NCBI GenBank assembly: GCA_017480745.1
Contig: JAFUSA010000019.1
Span: 60,956 to 124,955, forward strand
Direction: 5' to 3'
DNA length: 64,000 bases
Source: Alphaproteobacteria bacterium
GTDB lineage: Bacteria; Pseudomonadota; Alphaproteobacteria; RF32; CAG-239
Each line of letters begins with the position of its first letter. Positions within the stretch are counted from its first letter, which is position 1. The position numbers and the translations under genes were made by a program. Below are positions 54,117-63,741 of this stretch, one piece after another. The notes under the pieces were generated by a model, which had not been told where the DNA came from, did no database searches, and saw only the letters and a program-made list of their open reading frames with translations.

Positions 54117-55430
54117 ATGTTTGAGCAAAAATCATGGACTGCGGCTGTTATGCTTTTGGCAGCACTTTCTGTTGCGGCATGTAGCGGTAAAAAAGTTTTA
54201 CCTAAGGGTGATCGTATTTCCGTTTTGCAAGAAATTTCCGCAATAAAGCCGGAAGTTGCCAATGCTGAAAGTATGATATCAATACCACCGACAACAAAAA
54301 ATAACGAGTGGTTGCAAACGGATTATAATGTTCAACATACGGGAGCCAACTTTGGTGTAGGAACTTCTTTTAAAAAACAGTGGAAGGCCGATTTTGGTAC
54401 CGGTAGCTCAAAACGTGAAGTTTTGCTTTCCAAGCCGATAATAAGCGAAAAAACCGTTTATACACTTGATGCTGATGCCACATTAAGCGCTTTTAATTTA
54501 GCCGACGGCAAAAAGTTGTGGAGCGTTGATTTGCTTTCAGACAATCGTAATGTTGGTGATACATCGTTAAAAGGTATCGGTTTGGCTTTGAGTGGGAACG
54601 CAATTTATGTTACTACCGGTTTCGGAGAAGTTATCGCCGTCAACACAAAAGACGGTAAACAAATTTGGCGCAATAATTTAAAAACACCGCTACGAATTGC
54701 TCCGCTAATTGCCGGTAATAAAGTTTTTGTGCAAAGTGTTGATAATCGCTTTTATGCTCTAAGTATAAAAGACGGCGAAATTATCTGGGATTATGATATT
54801 GCCATGGAAAGCACAACGATTGTCGGCGGTGCGGTAGCAGCTTACAACAAGGCAATGGATATGGTAGTTACCGGCTTTTCAAACGGCGAAATTCAGGCGT
54901 TTAGCGCTTCCATAGGCACTCCTTTATGGTCGGATATATTAATTGCTAACCGCCAAGCATATTCTTCAACATTTTTGCATACAATTAAAGCTTCTCCGGT
55001 TACGGAGGGAGAAACCGTCTATGCTTTAGGTAGTTCTGATGTTTTAGCCGCGTTGGATATGCGCACCGGTTCTCGCAAATGGGAAAAAGAAATAGGTGGA
55101 ATCAACACACCACTTTTGGTTGCTGACACTCTTTATGTGGTTACCGATACAGGTAATTTAACGGCAGTTAATAAGAAAAACGGTAATATTTTGTGGTCTG
55201 CCACCATAGATTTTGGTGAAAAATCTGATGTTGCCGCTTTTGCTCCACTGATGTTAAACGACCGAATAGTAGTTGCTTTATCAAACGGCAGAGTAAATAC
55301 TTATGACCCTAAAAGCGGTAAACAAATGAGTTCTATTGAATTGGATGAAAATTTAAATTCATCTCCGGTTATTGCCGACGGCTATATTTTGTTTGTTACC
55401 TCTAACGCCAAAATTTTGGCTTATAAATAA
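54117..55430 (+). CDS. bamB: Outer-membrane assembly lipoprotein BamB
   Basis: A 437-residue beta-propeller protein of the BAM complex. The signal peptide ends in the lipobox VAAC (Cys about residue 22). PQQ-like blades recur (AFNLADGKKLWSVDLL, AVNTKDGKQIWRNNLK, ALDMRTGSRKWEKEI). AGAGG precedes ATG. It lies between yfgM-like and der, the conserved order. Confidence 0.93.
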   Translation: MFEQKSWTAAVMLLAALSVAACSGKKVLPKGDRISVLQEISAIKPEVANAESMISIPPTTKNNEWLQTDYNVQHTGANFGVGTSFKKQWKADFGTGSSKREVLLSKPIISEKTVYTLDADATLSAFNLADGKKLWSVDLLSDNRNVGDTSLKGIGLALSGNAIYVTTGFGEVIAVNTKDGKQIWRNNLKTPLRIAPLIAGNKVFVQSVDNRFYALSIKDGEIIWDYDIAMESTTIVGGAVAAYNKAMDMVVTGFSNGEIQAFSASIGTPLWSDILIANRQAYSSTFLHTIKASPVTEGETVYALGSSDVLAALDMRTGSRKWEKEIGGINTPLLVADTLYVVTDTGNLTAVNKKNGNILWSATIDFGEKSDVAAFAPLMLNDRIVVALSNGRVNTYDPKSGKQMSSIELDENLNSSPVIADGYILFVTSNAKILAYK

Positions 55431-55439
55431 GGAAAAATT

Positions 55440-56825
55440 ATGTTAACGGTTGCTATTATCGGTCGTCCGAACGTTGGAAAGTCTACGTTATTTAATCGCC
55501 TTGCCGGCAAAAAGTTAGCTCTTGTGCATGATCAACCGGGGGTAACACGTGATCGCAAAATGGCACCGGCAAAATTTAAAGATTTGGATTTGCAAATAAT
55601 AGATACAGCCGGTTATGAATACTCTACCACAGATAATATGGAAAGCCGTATGTGGAAACAAACTCAGATGGCTATAAACGATGCCGATTTGTGTCTGTTT
55701 TTATTTGATGCCCGCACCGGAATTCAACCGTATGATGAATTTTTTGCCGATTTGGTGCGCAAAACACACAAACCAGTGTTATTATTGGCTAACAAGTGTG
55801 AGGGTAAACAGCAGGAAAATGCCATCGGTGAAGCCTATAAGTTAGGTTTGGGTGAACCGATTATTTTTTCAGCTGCTCATGGTATAGGTTTTGACACACT
55901 GTATATAGAATTGTTGCGCCAACAAACGGCAAAAGACGAAAAAGCCAAGAATGAGGTCCATACAGCAACAATCGGGCAAATACCGGAAAATTTTGCAGTA
56001 ACGGAAGACAAAAAACCGATTCAAATAGCTTTTGTCGGGCGACCTAATGTAGGAAAATCTACCCTAATCAACGCCCTATTGGGTAATGAACGGATGTTAA
56101 CCGGTCCAGAGGCCGGAATGACGCGCGATGCCATAACAACCGAATGGCAATGGAAAGGACATCAATTTAAATTAGTGGATACTGCCGGTTTGCGTCGCAA
56201 ATCTAAGGTAACCGATTCTTTGGAAAAAATGTCGGTAGAAAGCACAAAATATGCCGCCAATATGGCACAAGTAGTGGTTTTGGTTTTAGATGCCGATGCG
56301 GTTTTAGACAAGCAGGATTTAACTATTGCTCGCAATATACTTGATGAGGGACGGGCTTTGGTAATTGCTGTTAACAAGTGGGATATTGCCAAACGCGAAG
56401 AGGCCCTCAAAAAGCTTAATTATAAATTGGAAACATCGCTCACCCAAGCTTCCGGAGTACCTACGGTTACTGTTTCTGCCTTAAAGAAAGAAGGCTTGGA
56501 TAAGTTGATGAGCGCGGTTTTGAAAGTTTATGAACGCTGGAATATGCGAATTCCGACAGCACCACTTAATAAATGGTTTGCTGATGTTCAACAACAAAAT
56601 CCGGCACCTTTGGGCAAAAACAAACGTCGTATAAAATTAAAATATATCACACAGGCTAAAACGCGTCCTCCGTCATTTTATATTTTTTCCAGCAATCCTG
56701 ACGGACTGCCTGATTCGTATTTTCGCTATTTACTTAATAGTTTGCGCCAAACTTTCAATATGGGAGGAATTCCGCTGAGAATAACAGTGCGCAAAGCAGA
56801 TAATCCTTATGCCGATAAAAAATAG
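55440..56825 (+). CDS. der: Ribosome-assembly GTPase Der (EngA)
   Basis: A 461-residue protein with two GTPase domains: GRPNVGKSTLFNRLAG with DTAGYE, and GRPNVGKSTLINALLG with DTAGLRRKSK, plus NKWD, then a KH-like C-terminal domain (residues about 370-461). It is needed for 50S subunit maturation. Starts 9 nt after bamB. Confidence 0.97.
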   Translation: MLTVAIIGRPNVGKSTLFNRLAGKKLALVHDQPGVTRDRKMAPAKFKDLDLQIIDTAGYEYSTTDNMESRMWKQTQMAINDADLCLFLFDARTGIQPYDEFFADLVRKTHKPVLLLANKCEGKQQENAIGEAYKLGLGEPIIFSAAHGIGFDTLYIELLRQQTAKDEKAKNEVHTATIGQIPENFAVTEDKKPIQIAFVGRPNVGKSTLINALLGNERMLTGPEAGMTRDAITTEWQWKGHQFKLVDTAGLRRKSKVTDSLEKMSVESTKYAANMAQVVVLVLDADAVLDKQDLTIARNILDEGRALVIAVNKWDIAKREEALKKLNYKLETSLTQASGVPTVTVSALKKEGLDKLMSAVLKVYERWNMRIPTAPLNKWFADVQQQNPAPLGKNKRRIKLKYITQAKTRPPSFYIFSSNPDGLPDSYFRYLLNSLRQTFNMGGIPLRITVRKADNPYADKK

Positions 56826-56827
56826 TT

Positions 56828-57169
56828 TTATTCGTCCGGCCACCAAAAGCTAAAAATAAACATACAGGTTATGGCTAAAGCTCCGAAAAGATGAAAGCCG
56901 TTACCTATAATGCTCCAAAAAGTATTTTTCCAATCAACCCTCTTACCGCCGCTATGGTAAGTGCGTTGAAACAAGCATGTATAAACAATGGCCACAAGCG
57001 CAATAAGCGCGTATAATAAGGGAGTTGAAAACAATTTTAGTAAATCTGCACTAACATTGATATGCGACATAATCACAATACCGCTTATAAAACCCAACAA
57101 CCCCATCGGACGCACTAAAAATCCCGAGGCAAATAAAGATATAATTCCTCTCAACAAAGATGTTATCAA
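56828..57169 (-). CDS. Hypothetical small membrane protein, TTG start
   Basis: A 113-residue protein with three or four membrane helices (GFLVRPMGLLGFISGIVIM, LLYALIALVAIVYTCLF, FHLFGALAITCMFIFSF). Not recognised. TTG 57169 is chosen because AAGGAG lies seven bases before it; the first internal ATG has no site. Its stop lies 2 nt from the convergent der stop. Confidence 0.65.
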   Translation of the reverse strand: MITSLLRGIISLFASGFLVRPMGLLGFISGIVIMSHINVSADLLKLFSTPLLYALIALVAIVYTCLFQRTYHSGGKRVDWKNTFWSIIGNGFHLFGALAITCMFIFSFWWPDE

Positions 57170-57277
57170 TGCCTTTCTCCTTAATCATGGTTTTAACACC
57201 GATAAGTAAAGGAAGATTTAAGAAAATATTTTTTACCGCCGATGAGATTACCATTTACAGATTATTTTATTTTTTAT

Positions 57278-57521
57278 TTGACTTTTACCTTTTTTGTGAT
57301 ATAGTAAGAACAGAACTTCGGTTCGGAGCCTTAACAAGCTCTTATAATCTTCGATGCATGGCATCGTTAAAAAATACGATATATCTCCGACTTGGGTTGG
57401 GGAGCGCTCTGCGGATGTTCAGGACTTGTGTCTAAAGGTTGAGCGGATCATTTGAGATTATATGGTTTGTTAACTCCCCTGCCGCCGTTTGGCGGTTTTT
57501 TAGTATTTAATCTTTAATTTT
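57278..57521 (+). promoter_or_regulatory. Promoter and structured leader RNA L10 (subtype A) of prepilin P10
   Basis: TTGACT (57278-57283), 16 nt, TATAGT (57300-57305). GAACTTCGGTTC is at 57313-57324. TTAACAA (57331-57337) pairs with TTGTTAA (57467-57473), and TATAATCT (57343-57350) with AGATTATA (57455-57462). CGATGC/GCATCG, CTCCGAC/GTTGGGG and CGCTC/GAGCG also form. CCGCC-GTTT-GGCGG (57482-57495) is followed by a run of six T. Confidence 0.83.
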
Positions 57522-57534
57522 AGGAGATAGAATT

Positions 57535-58317
57535 ATGAATAATTTAAATCTTACACAAAACATTAACGGCGCCGAGGCGCCGGGTCGCGGATATTCATCC
57601 GCTCCATGGAATAATCATGACAATCCGTTTAATAACTCTAAGAAAGTGCTTGACGCCAAAAGTGAGCAAAAAGGACGTTCGATGATTGAAATGCTGGGTG
57701 TTCTCGCCATCATCGGTGTTTTATCAGTTGGCGGCATTGCCGGTTATAGCAAAGCCATGCAAAAATACCGTATCAATAAAACCATTGAACAGATAACACT
57801 TGTTGTGGGAAATGTGCAATCATTCTATGCCAGCTCAAAAGATTATGCCGGATTAGATAGGCAAAGCGGTAGTTCAGCTCACACACCTATATCAGCCGAT
57901 GCTTTAAAAATAATATCCAAAGCCAAATTAGTTCCTGATGAAATGATTGAAAATAACGATATTGTTACAGCACTTGGCGCCACCATGGAAATTTCAAAAG
58001 ACACTTATGGAGATTCCCTTATTATCAGATTAAGCGGCTTGGATATGGAAAGTTGTATAGAACTATCAACCCATGACTGGACAAACATAGGAAATCTGGT
58101 TGCTATAGCCGTAGGCGATGCAACTGCGTATTCGTTAGGACGGGTAGAAAAAGGATGTAATGGAGGCCCGCATCACGGACCTGATGGATTTACTGCCTGT
58201 GTAGGTGGCTCCAATCCAGTTCCATTAACACCCGATATAGCCGCATCATATTGCTTTATGAGTGGAATTGCGGGACTACCACCAGAGGGAGAATTTGCTC
58301 TCAAAATCAAAAAGTAA
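57535..58317 (+). CDS. Type IV prepilin-like protein P10 (leader subtype A)
   Basis: A 260-residue prepilin; AGGAG lies eight bases before ATG. The 47-residue propeptide (GAEAPGRGYSSAPW encoded by a GGCGCC-rich palindrome) precedes KG|RSMIEMLG. MESCIELSTHDW and AASYCFMSG carry the conserved Cys, and a second pair occurs in a Gly/His-rich insert (KGCNGGPHHGPDGFTACVGG). The stop is 2 nt from the convergent ruvC stop with no terminator. Confidence 0.88.
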   Translation: MNNLNLTQNINGAEAPGRGYSSAPWNNHDNPFNNSKKVLDAKSEQKGRSMIEMLGVLAIIGVLSVGGIAGYSKAMQKYRINKTIEQITLVVGNVQSFYASSKDYAGLDRQSGSSAHTPISADALKIISKAKLVPDEMIENNDIVTALGATMEISKDTYGDSLIIRLSGLDMESCIELSTHDWTNIGNLVAIAVGDATAYSLGRVEKGCNGGPHHGPDGFTACVGGSNPVPLTPDIAASYCFMSGIAGLPPEGEFALKIKK

Positions 58318-58319
58318 TC

Positions 58320-58802
58320 TTATTTATATCCCACTGCTGTGCGGTAATGGCTACGCGTAACAGCCATTGCCAGCGCGTCAGCGGAATCGTTATTTTTGGG
58401 CTGACATCCGGGGAGCAAAATTTTTATCATGGTTTGTATTTGCGTCTTGTCGGCATGACCAACGCCAACCAGCGCTTTTTTAACCTTGTTCGGCTCAAAT
58501 TCAAATAAAGGAATACCGTTATGTCCGGCCGCCAAAATCACTACACCGCGTGCCATACTTAATTTAAGCGAAGTTTCAGGATTGGCATTAAGAAAAGTTT
58601 TTTCAATCGCCGCTTCTTCCGGTTTATATGTTTCAATCACTTCACACAAAGCGTGGAAAATAATTTCCAAACGCTGCTCTATCGGCATTTTTGCATCAGT
58701 TGGAATAAAACCGTCTGCCACATATTGCAGACGGTTTCCGTTTACTTCAATCACACCCCATCCGGTAGAAGTTAAACTCGGATCAAGTCCCAAAATACGC
58801 AT
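58320..58802 (-). CDS. ruvC: Holliday junction endonuclease RuvC
   Basis: A 160-residue resolvase subunit. The acidic catalytic residues are in MRILGLDPSLTSTGWG (Asp7), AAIEKTFLNANP (Glu) and NDSADALAMAV (Asp pair). Normal length. It lies 7 nt after yebC; ruvA and ruvB are not in the window. Confidence 0.96.
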   Translation of the reverse strand: MRILGLDPSLTSTGWGVIEVNGNRLQYVADGFIPTDAKMPIEQRLEIIFHALCEVIETYKPEEAAIEKTFLNANPETSLKLSMARGVVILAAGHNGIPLFEFEPNKVKKALVGVGHADKTQIQTMIKILLPGCQPKNNDSADALAMAVTRSHYRTAVGYK

Positions 58803-58809
58803 TTAAGAC

Positions 58810-59565
58810 CTATTCTGCTGAAAGTTGTGCCATCACGTCATCGGATATTTCCGCATTGTGATATACATGTTGCACATCTTCGTCATCTTCCAAAGCGTCA
58901 ATAAAATCAAGGAACTTGCGAGCGGTTTCCACATCGGTAATTTCTGTTTTAACCACCGGTTTCCAGTCTAAGCGCGATGCAGACGGAGTGCCATATTTGG
59001 CCTCCAAAGCCGATGTTACAACCGATAAATCATCAGGCAACGTTTCAATTTCATGATTTTCTTCATCAGAAACAACTTCATTAGCGCCGGCTTCCAAAGC
59101 CTGTTCAAACATTTCATCAGCGCTGGCAACGCTTGCCGGATATTGAATATAGCCGATACGTTCAAAATTGAATACAACCGAGCCGCTTTCACCCATAGCT
59201 CCGCCACGTTTACCGAAGATTGTGCGCACATTACCGGCAGTGCGGTTTTTATTATCAGTCAAAGCTTCAACAATCACCGATACTTTATTTGACGAAAAAC
59301 CTTCATAACGCATACTAACAAAATCTGCGCCGCCGGCAACCGTGGTTGCTTTAGCAATAGCTCTTTCAATATTATCTTTCGGCATACTTTCAGCACGAGC
59401 TGCCTGAATTGCTAAACGCAAACGCGGATTTTTATCCGGTTCCGGTAAACCGCTTTTAGCAGCAACGGTAATTTCACGCGCCAACTTTGCAAAAACACGA
59501 GCCTTTTTGGCATCTTGGGCGCCTTTACGATACATAATATTTTTAAACTGCGAGTGTCCGGACAT
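58810..59565 (-). CDS. yebC: YebC/PmpR-family protein
   Basis: A 251-residue protein, opening MSGHSQFKNIMYRKGAQDAK and with AARAESMPKDNIERAI, both family hallmarks (usually SGHSKWANI). YebC-type proteins act as translation factors at proline-rich stalls or as transcription regulators. AGGAG precedes ATG. In operon with ruvC, a common arrangement. Confidence 0.94.
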   Translation of the reverse strand: MSGHSQFKNIMYRKGAQDAKKARVFAKLAREITVAAKSGLPEPDKNPRLRLAIQAARAESMPKDNIERAIAKATTVAGGADFVSMRYEGFSSNKVSVIVEALTDNKNRTAGNVRTIFGKRGGAMGESGSVVFNFERIGYIQYPASVASADEMFEQALEAGANEVVSDEENHEIETLPDDLSVVTSALEAKYGTPSASRLDWKPVVKTEITDVETARKFLDFIDALEDDEDVQHVYHNAEISDDVMAQLSAE

Positions 59566-59660
59566 TTTATTCTCCTCTTAAATAGACATACATTGTAGCG
59601 ATTTTATAGCGTAAAAAAAATAAATATTGCAAGTTTTTTTTGCAAAAAATCACACTTTTA

Positions 59661-60497
59661 TTATTCATCTTGCGCCAAATCAACCTTTGTGAGTAAAAAA
59701 GCCGGTGTTTTACGCCCGAATGTATGATATTTGTTCATCAAGCTTACGGCTTCGCTGTCGGTTTCGGATTTAAGGCTTTTTTTGCGGGTTTCCTTAGCAT
59801 TTTTCTGCATAAAATCAACTTTTTCCTCAGCAGTCAAAGCTTCAACTTGCTCGGATTCACAAATTGATTCCTCATTCAAAACAGCTTCCTGCTCCTTGTT
59901 TTTATCTATTTTTATTTCAGCCGGAGTTTGCAATATTTTATCCAAAATACTTTGTGTTTCCTTAGAGCGACGGTTGGTAAATACGATATTTTGTTTATCT
60001 GCCGGTAAAACAGCCAAAACCTTTTCCAAATTATCTAATTGATGCGCCTTTTTTATTAAATTAATATCATCTACTACCAAAATATCTGTTGCGGAAAGAT
60101 CGATTCTTTCTTCATTCAAAAGTTCTACCAGCAGATTTGGCGAAGCAATGACCACATTTGCTTCACTATCAATATCTTCCTGCGAATCGGTTAGAGTACT
60201 TTCGCTTATTTCGTGATATTTGTTAAAAACAGCCAAACGGTCCGAAACCGCAACAGAATACTTTGCTCCGGCAGTTATTATGAGAATATTTGAAGCAGTG
60301 CGCTTTGAAATAATATCAATTAACGGCAAAACATACGAACAAGTTTTACCGCAACCGGCAGGTGCAATCGCAAACACATCTTTTCCTGCCAAAATAGACG
60401 GGATAACATCAATCTGCACGGTGGTTGGCTGACTGATTCCTGCTTCATTTACGGCTTTTATGGTGTTTTCGCTTAAACCTAATTCTGCAAAGTCCAT
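59661..60497 (-). CDS. Truncated DEAD-box-like protein, one RecA domain with degenerate motifs
   Basis: A 278-residue protein. The first half follows DEAD-box domain 1: FAELGLSENTIKAVNEAGIS with PTTVQ (Q motif), and motif I APAGCGKT intact. After that the motifs decay: PTRELA reads TAGAKYS, DEAD reads DDIN, SAT reads TNR. There is no second RecA domain; residues 200-278 are charged linker-like sequence. Helicase activity is not expected, ATP binding is possible. It starts 9 nt after ftsH and is probably co-transcribed. Confidence 0.75.
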   Translation of the reverse strand: MDFAELGLSENTIKAVNEAGISQPTTVQIDVIPSILAGKDVFAIAPAGCGKTCSYVLPLIDIISKRTASNILIITAGAKYSVAVSDRLAVFNKYHEISESTLTDSQEDIDSEANVVIASPNLLVELLNEERIDLSATDILVVDDINLIKKAHQLDNLEKVLAVLPADKQNIVFTNRRSKETQSILDKILQTPAEIKIDKNKEQEAVLNEESICESEQVEALTAEEKVDFMQKNAKETRKKSLKSETDSEAVSLMNKYHTFGRKTPAFLLTKVDLAQDE

Positions 60498-60506
60498 TTT
60501 AATCTC

Positions 60507-62369
60507 CTATATTTCTGGGACTGATGATTTTGTTTGTTTTTCCGGAGGAACCGGAGTTTGATCTGTTCTGTTCAGAGTTTTTCCGGCAATAACTTCTTTA
60601 ATTTCATCACCGGTCAAAGTTTCATATTCTATCAGCGCTTTTGCTAAAGCTTCCAATTCTTTATCATTCTTTTTGAGAATTGCCGTTGCTTTGTCATGTG
60701 CTTCAACTAACAGTCGTTTAATCTCTGAATCGACCAAACGAGCGGTTTCTTCACTCATATTTTTATTTTGGGTTACGGCGCGACCTAAAAATACTTCATT
60801 GGAGTTTTCGGCATATAATACCGGCCCCAATATATCGCTCATACCCCATTCGGTAACCATTGAACGAGCCAAATTCGTAGCCGCTGAAATATCTGCCGAA
60901 GCACCGGAAGTTACTTTATCATAACCGAATTTCAATTCCTCGCTGGCACGTCCGCCCATACAAATTATCAAACGCGAAAGCATTTTAGCGCGCGTATAAG
61001 AATACTGATCTTTTTCCGGCAGCTGTTGCACCATGCCCAATGCTCTGCCACGCGGTATAATGGTTGCTTTGTGAATTGGATCTGTTTCTGCCACATGCAA
61101 AGAACATATAGCGTGTCCGGCTTCGTGGTATGCAGTCAATTTTTTCTCTTCCTCGTCCATAGCCATAGATTTGCGCTCGTTTCCCATTAATACCTTATCC
61201 TTGGCATTATCAAAATCTTGCGCCGTTACTTTACGCTTGTTTCTACGCGCTGCCAGCAAAGCGGCTTCATTAACTAAATTAGCCAAATCTGCGCCTGAGA
61301 ATCCCGGAGTCCCGCGAGCTATTACCGATAAATCAACATCGCGAGCCAACGGAACATTGCGTGCATGAACTTTAAGAATTTCTTCACGACCTTTAATATC
61401 CGGATTGCTCACCACAACCTGACGATCAAACCGCCCCGGACGTAACAATGCCGGATCCAAAACATCAGGACGATTGGTAGCCGCAATCAAAATAACATTT
61501 TCGTTCGGTTCAAAGCCGTCCATTTCCACCAATAACTGGTTCAAAGTCTGTTCACGTTCATCGTTTCCTCCACCCAAACCGGCTCCGCGATGACGTCCTA
61601 CGGCATCAATTTCGTCAATAAACAAAATACACGGGGAGTTCTTTTTTGCTTGACTGAACATATCGCGCACACGCGAAGCTCCGACTCCGACAAACATTTC
61701 CACAAAATCCGAACCGGAAATTGAGAAAAACGGCACATTAGCCTCGCCGGCAACTGCTTTTGCCAGCAAAGTCTTACCTGTTCCCGGAGGGCCAACCAAC
61801 AGAACTCCCTTTGGAATTTTACCGCCTAAACGTTGAAATTTCATCGGATCTTTCAAAAAATCGATAACTTCTTCCAATTCTTGTTTTGATTCATCGGCGC
61901 CGGCCACATCTGCAAATGTAACTTTTTTATTATTCTCTATCAGTCTGGCACGAGATTTACCAAAACTCAAAGCTTTGTTATTTCCGGCGCTTGCTTGCCG
62001 CATAAAGAAAACCCATACCCCGATTAAAAAGAGCATCGGCAACCACGAAATGAATACATTATAAAGAAAACCGTCAGAATTATTACGCGGAACAGCATTT
62101 ACTTTCACGTCATTTTCCATTAATGTATCAATCATATTCGGAGAATACGGCGCATAAGTTTTAAATTTTCCGCCATCAGAACTAACACCGTATACAGCGT
62201 CATCTCTAATTTCCACATTAACGACCTGCTTATTTTTAACCTTGTTCATAAAATCAGAATAAGACATTTCGCTTATAGTGATTTCTTTACCGCTTTTCAT
62301 TCCACTGAAAGCCATGGCAGCAACAAATATAATAGCAAACCAAATCAGTGCATTTTTACCAAATTTCAT
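60507..62369 (-). CDS. ftsH: ATP-dependent membrane zinc protease FtsH
   Basis: A 620-residue inner-membrane AAA protease. ATG 62369 follows AGGTGG; an upstream GTG is less well placed. Two membrane helices (about residues 5-22 and 100-118) flank a periplasmic domain. [31 protein letters not shown], the SRH region RPGRFDRQV, and the zinc motif HEAGH (about residue 415) are all intact. It degrades misassembled membrane proteins and some regulators. The usual tilS neighbour is absent. Confidence 0.97.
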   Translation of the reverse strand: MKFGKNALIWFAIIFVAAMAFSGMKSGKEITISEMSYSDFMNKVKNKQVVNVEIRDDAVYGVSSDGGKFKTYAPYSPNMIDTLMENDVKVNAVPRNNSDGFLYNVFISWLPMLFLIGVWVFFMRQASAGNNKALSFGKSRARLIENNKKVTFADVAGADESKQELEEVIDFLKDPMKFQRLGGKIPKGVLLVGPPGTGKTLLAKAVAGEANVPFFSISGSDFVEMFVGVGASRVRDMFSQAKKNSPCILFIDEIDAVGRHRGAGLGGGNDEREQTLNQLLVEMDGFEPNENVILIAATNRPDVLDPALLRPGRFDRQVVVSNPDIKGREEILKVHARNVPLARDVDLSVIARGTPGFSGADLANLVNEAALLAARRNKRKVTAQDFDNAKDKVLMGNERKSMAMDEEEKKLTAYHEAGHAICSLHVAETDPIHKATIIPRGRALGMVQQLPEKDQYSYTRAKMLSRLIICMGGRASEELKFGYDKVTSGASADISAATNLARSMVTEWGMSDILGPVLYAENSNEVFLGRAVTQNKNMSEETARLVDSEIKRLLVEAHDKATAILKKNDKELEALAKALIEYETLTGDEIKEVIAGKTLNRTDQTPVPPEKQTKSSVPEI

Positions 62370-62542
62370 ACAATCCACCTATTTAACAGTTATTCATAAT
62401 ATTTACAGGTAGTCCACAGTGTAAACAACATAACAGCATATATATATCGCAAAAAAAAGAAAACACAAGAGTTTTTATCAGTTTTTCACTATATCTACGG
62501 CACTATATAGTTTGTTATAGATGGGAAGCACAGAGGCAAAAA

Positions 62543-62578
62543 TTTTGTCGCACTTTCGGCATTTGTAACGAGACAAAA
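62543..62578 (-). terminator. Probable terminator after murQ
   Basis: TTTTGTC (62543-62549) pairs with GACAAAA (62572-62578); on the minus strand T residues follow. The rest of the ftsH-murQ gap (62379-62542) shows no other structure I can support. Confidence 0.5.
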
Positions 62579-62587
62579 ATCTTTACA

Positions 62588-63463
62588 TTAAATTACTCTT
62601 CTCAATATTCCGTGATTTTGGCGGAGCAGTTGTTCTGCCTTGATTTTAGTGCAATTTTTGCGCAACATAACACAGGCAATTTTTACATTACCGGCAACAT
62701 CAAGTGTTTCCTCTGCAATTTTTTCATCAACATTACATATTTCTTTAACGAATCGCACGGCGCGTTCATGTAGTTTTTTGTTGTGTATTTGCAAATCTAT
62801 CATATAGTTATGATATGTTTTGCCCAAGCGAATCATCGCCCCGGTTGATAGCATATTCACAATCATTTTTTGCGCCGTTCCCGATTTTAGACGCGAGGAA
62901 CCGCTGATAACTTCCGGTCCCAACTCTGTGCACAGAAAAATATCGGCAAACGGCTTAAACTTTGCTTCCGGATTTGAGGTTATGGCAATAGTTAAAACAC
63001 TTTGTTCGTGGGCAAACTGCAAGACTTTTAGGGTATATTGCGGGTTTCCGCTGGCTGAGATTGCCACAACAACATCATTCTTTTGCGGGTTAAATTGTTT
63101 TAAATCTTTCATTGCAAATTCTTCACTATCCTCAGCATTTTCCACAGCATAGCGAATCGCTCGTTCGCCTCCGGAAATATATCCCTGAATTAAATCGTCG
63201 TCGACTCCGAATGTAGGCGGCATTTCCGAAGCATCAAGAACTCCTATACGTCCGCTGGTGCCACTACCAAAATAGGCCATACGTCCGCCGTTTTGCAACC
63301 TTGTGGCTACCATATCTATGGCAATCCCTATTTGCGGAAGTATTTTTTCTATTGCTCCGGCAATTTTTTTATCTTCCTCATTCATCATTTTGGCAATATT
63401 CTCGCCATCAGCTATATCGATATCAACAGTTTTCGGATTGTTTTTTTCAGTTAGCAAAGTCAT
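62588..63463 (-). CDS. murQ: N-acetylmuramic acid 6-phosphate etherase
   Basis: A 291-residue SIS-domain enzyme that cleaves the lactyl ether of MurNAc-6-P during cell-wall recycling. ATG 63463 follows AGAGG. YFGSGTSGRIGVLDASEMPPT and GLITGG-like ISGGERAIRYAVENAED are diagnostic; SASGNPQYT and KSGTAQKMIVNMLST belong to the SIS core. Normal length. Monocistronic, upstream of ftsH. Confidence 0.95.
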   Translation of the reverse strand: MTLLTEKNNPKTVDIDIADGENIAKMMNEEDKKIAGAIEKILPQIGIAIDMVATRLQNGGRMAYFGSGTSGRIGVLDASEMPPTFGVDDDLIQGYISGGERAIRYAVENAEDSEEFAMKDLKQFNPQKNDVVVAISASGNPQYTLKVLQFAHEQSVLTIAITSNPEAKFKPFADIFLCTELGPEVISGSSRLKSGTAQKMIVNMLSTGAMIRLGKTYHNYMIDLQIHNKKLHERAVRFVKEICNVDEKIAEETLDVAGNVKIACVMLRKNCTKIKAEQLLRQNHGILRRVI

Positions 63464-63532
63464 AATATAACCTCTTTTCAATGCGTTATATGATTATAAC
63501 AAATAATTTTTAACAAAAAATAAAAAAAACTG

Positions 63533-63562
63533 TTGACTTTCAATAAAAAATAATGATTATAT
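63533..63562 (+). promoter_or_regulatory. Promoter of the tRNA-Tyr/tRNA-Gly/tuf unit
   Basis: TTGACT (63533-63538), 18 nt, TTATAT (63557-63562), about 50 nt before tRNA-Tyr. No terminator lies between the tRNAs and tuf. Confidence 0.6.
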
Positions 63563-63612
63563 GCAACGTGAAATCACTTGATTTGTCTTCAAATCCCAAG
63601 AGTAATATTTAC

Positions 63613-63698
63613 GGAGGGGTGGCAGAGCGGTCAAATGCAACGGACTGTAAATCCGTCGACTTTTGTCTACGATGGTTCGAATCCATCCCCCTCCACCA
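63613..63698 (+). tRNA. tRNA-Tyr (GUA), CCA encoded
   Basis: Acceptor GGAGGGG pairs with the CCCCTCC end; the anticodon loop is CTGTAAA (anticodon GTA); a long class II variable arm (GTCGACTTTTGTCTAC) and the T arm GATGGTTCGAATCCATC are present, with CCA at 63696-63698. Confidence 0.95.
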
Positions 63699-63741
63699 AC
63701 AAAAACTCGACTGGGGTTTTTTGATTTCAATATAAGGCTAA

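Noticed and set aside
1285..57521. CRISPR array, integron attC sites or insertion sequences as explanation of the repeated leaders
   Set aside because: Copies are 5-11 kb apart or more, always in one orientation relative to a prepilin start, without spacers, target duplications, transposase or integrase genes, and they show RNA-type compensatory changes.
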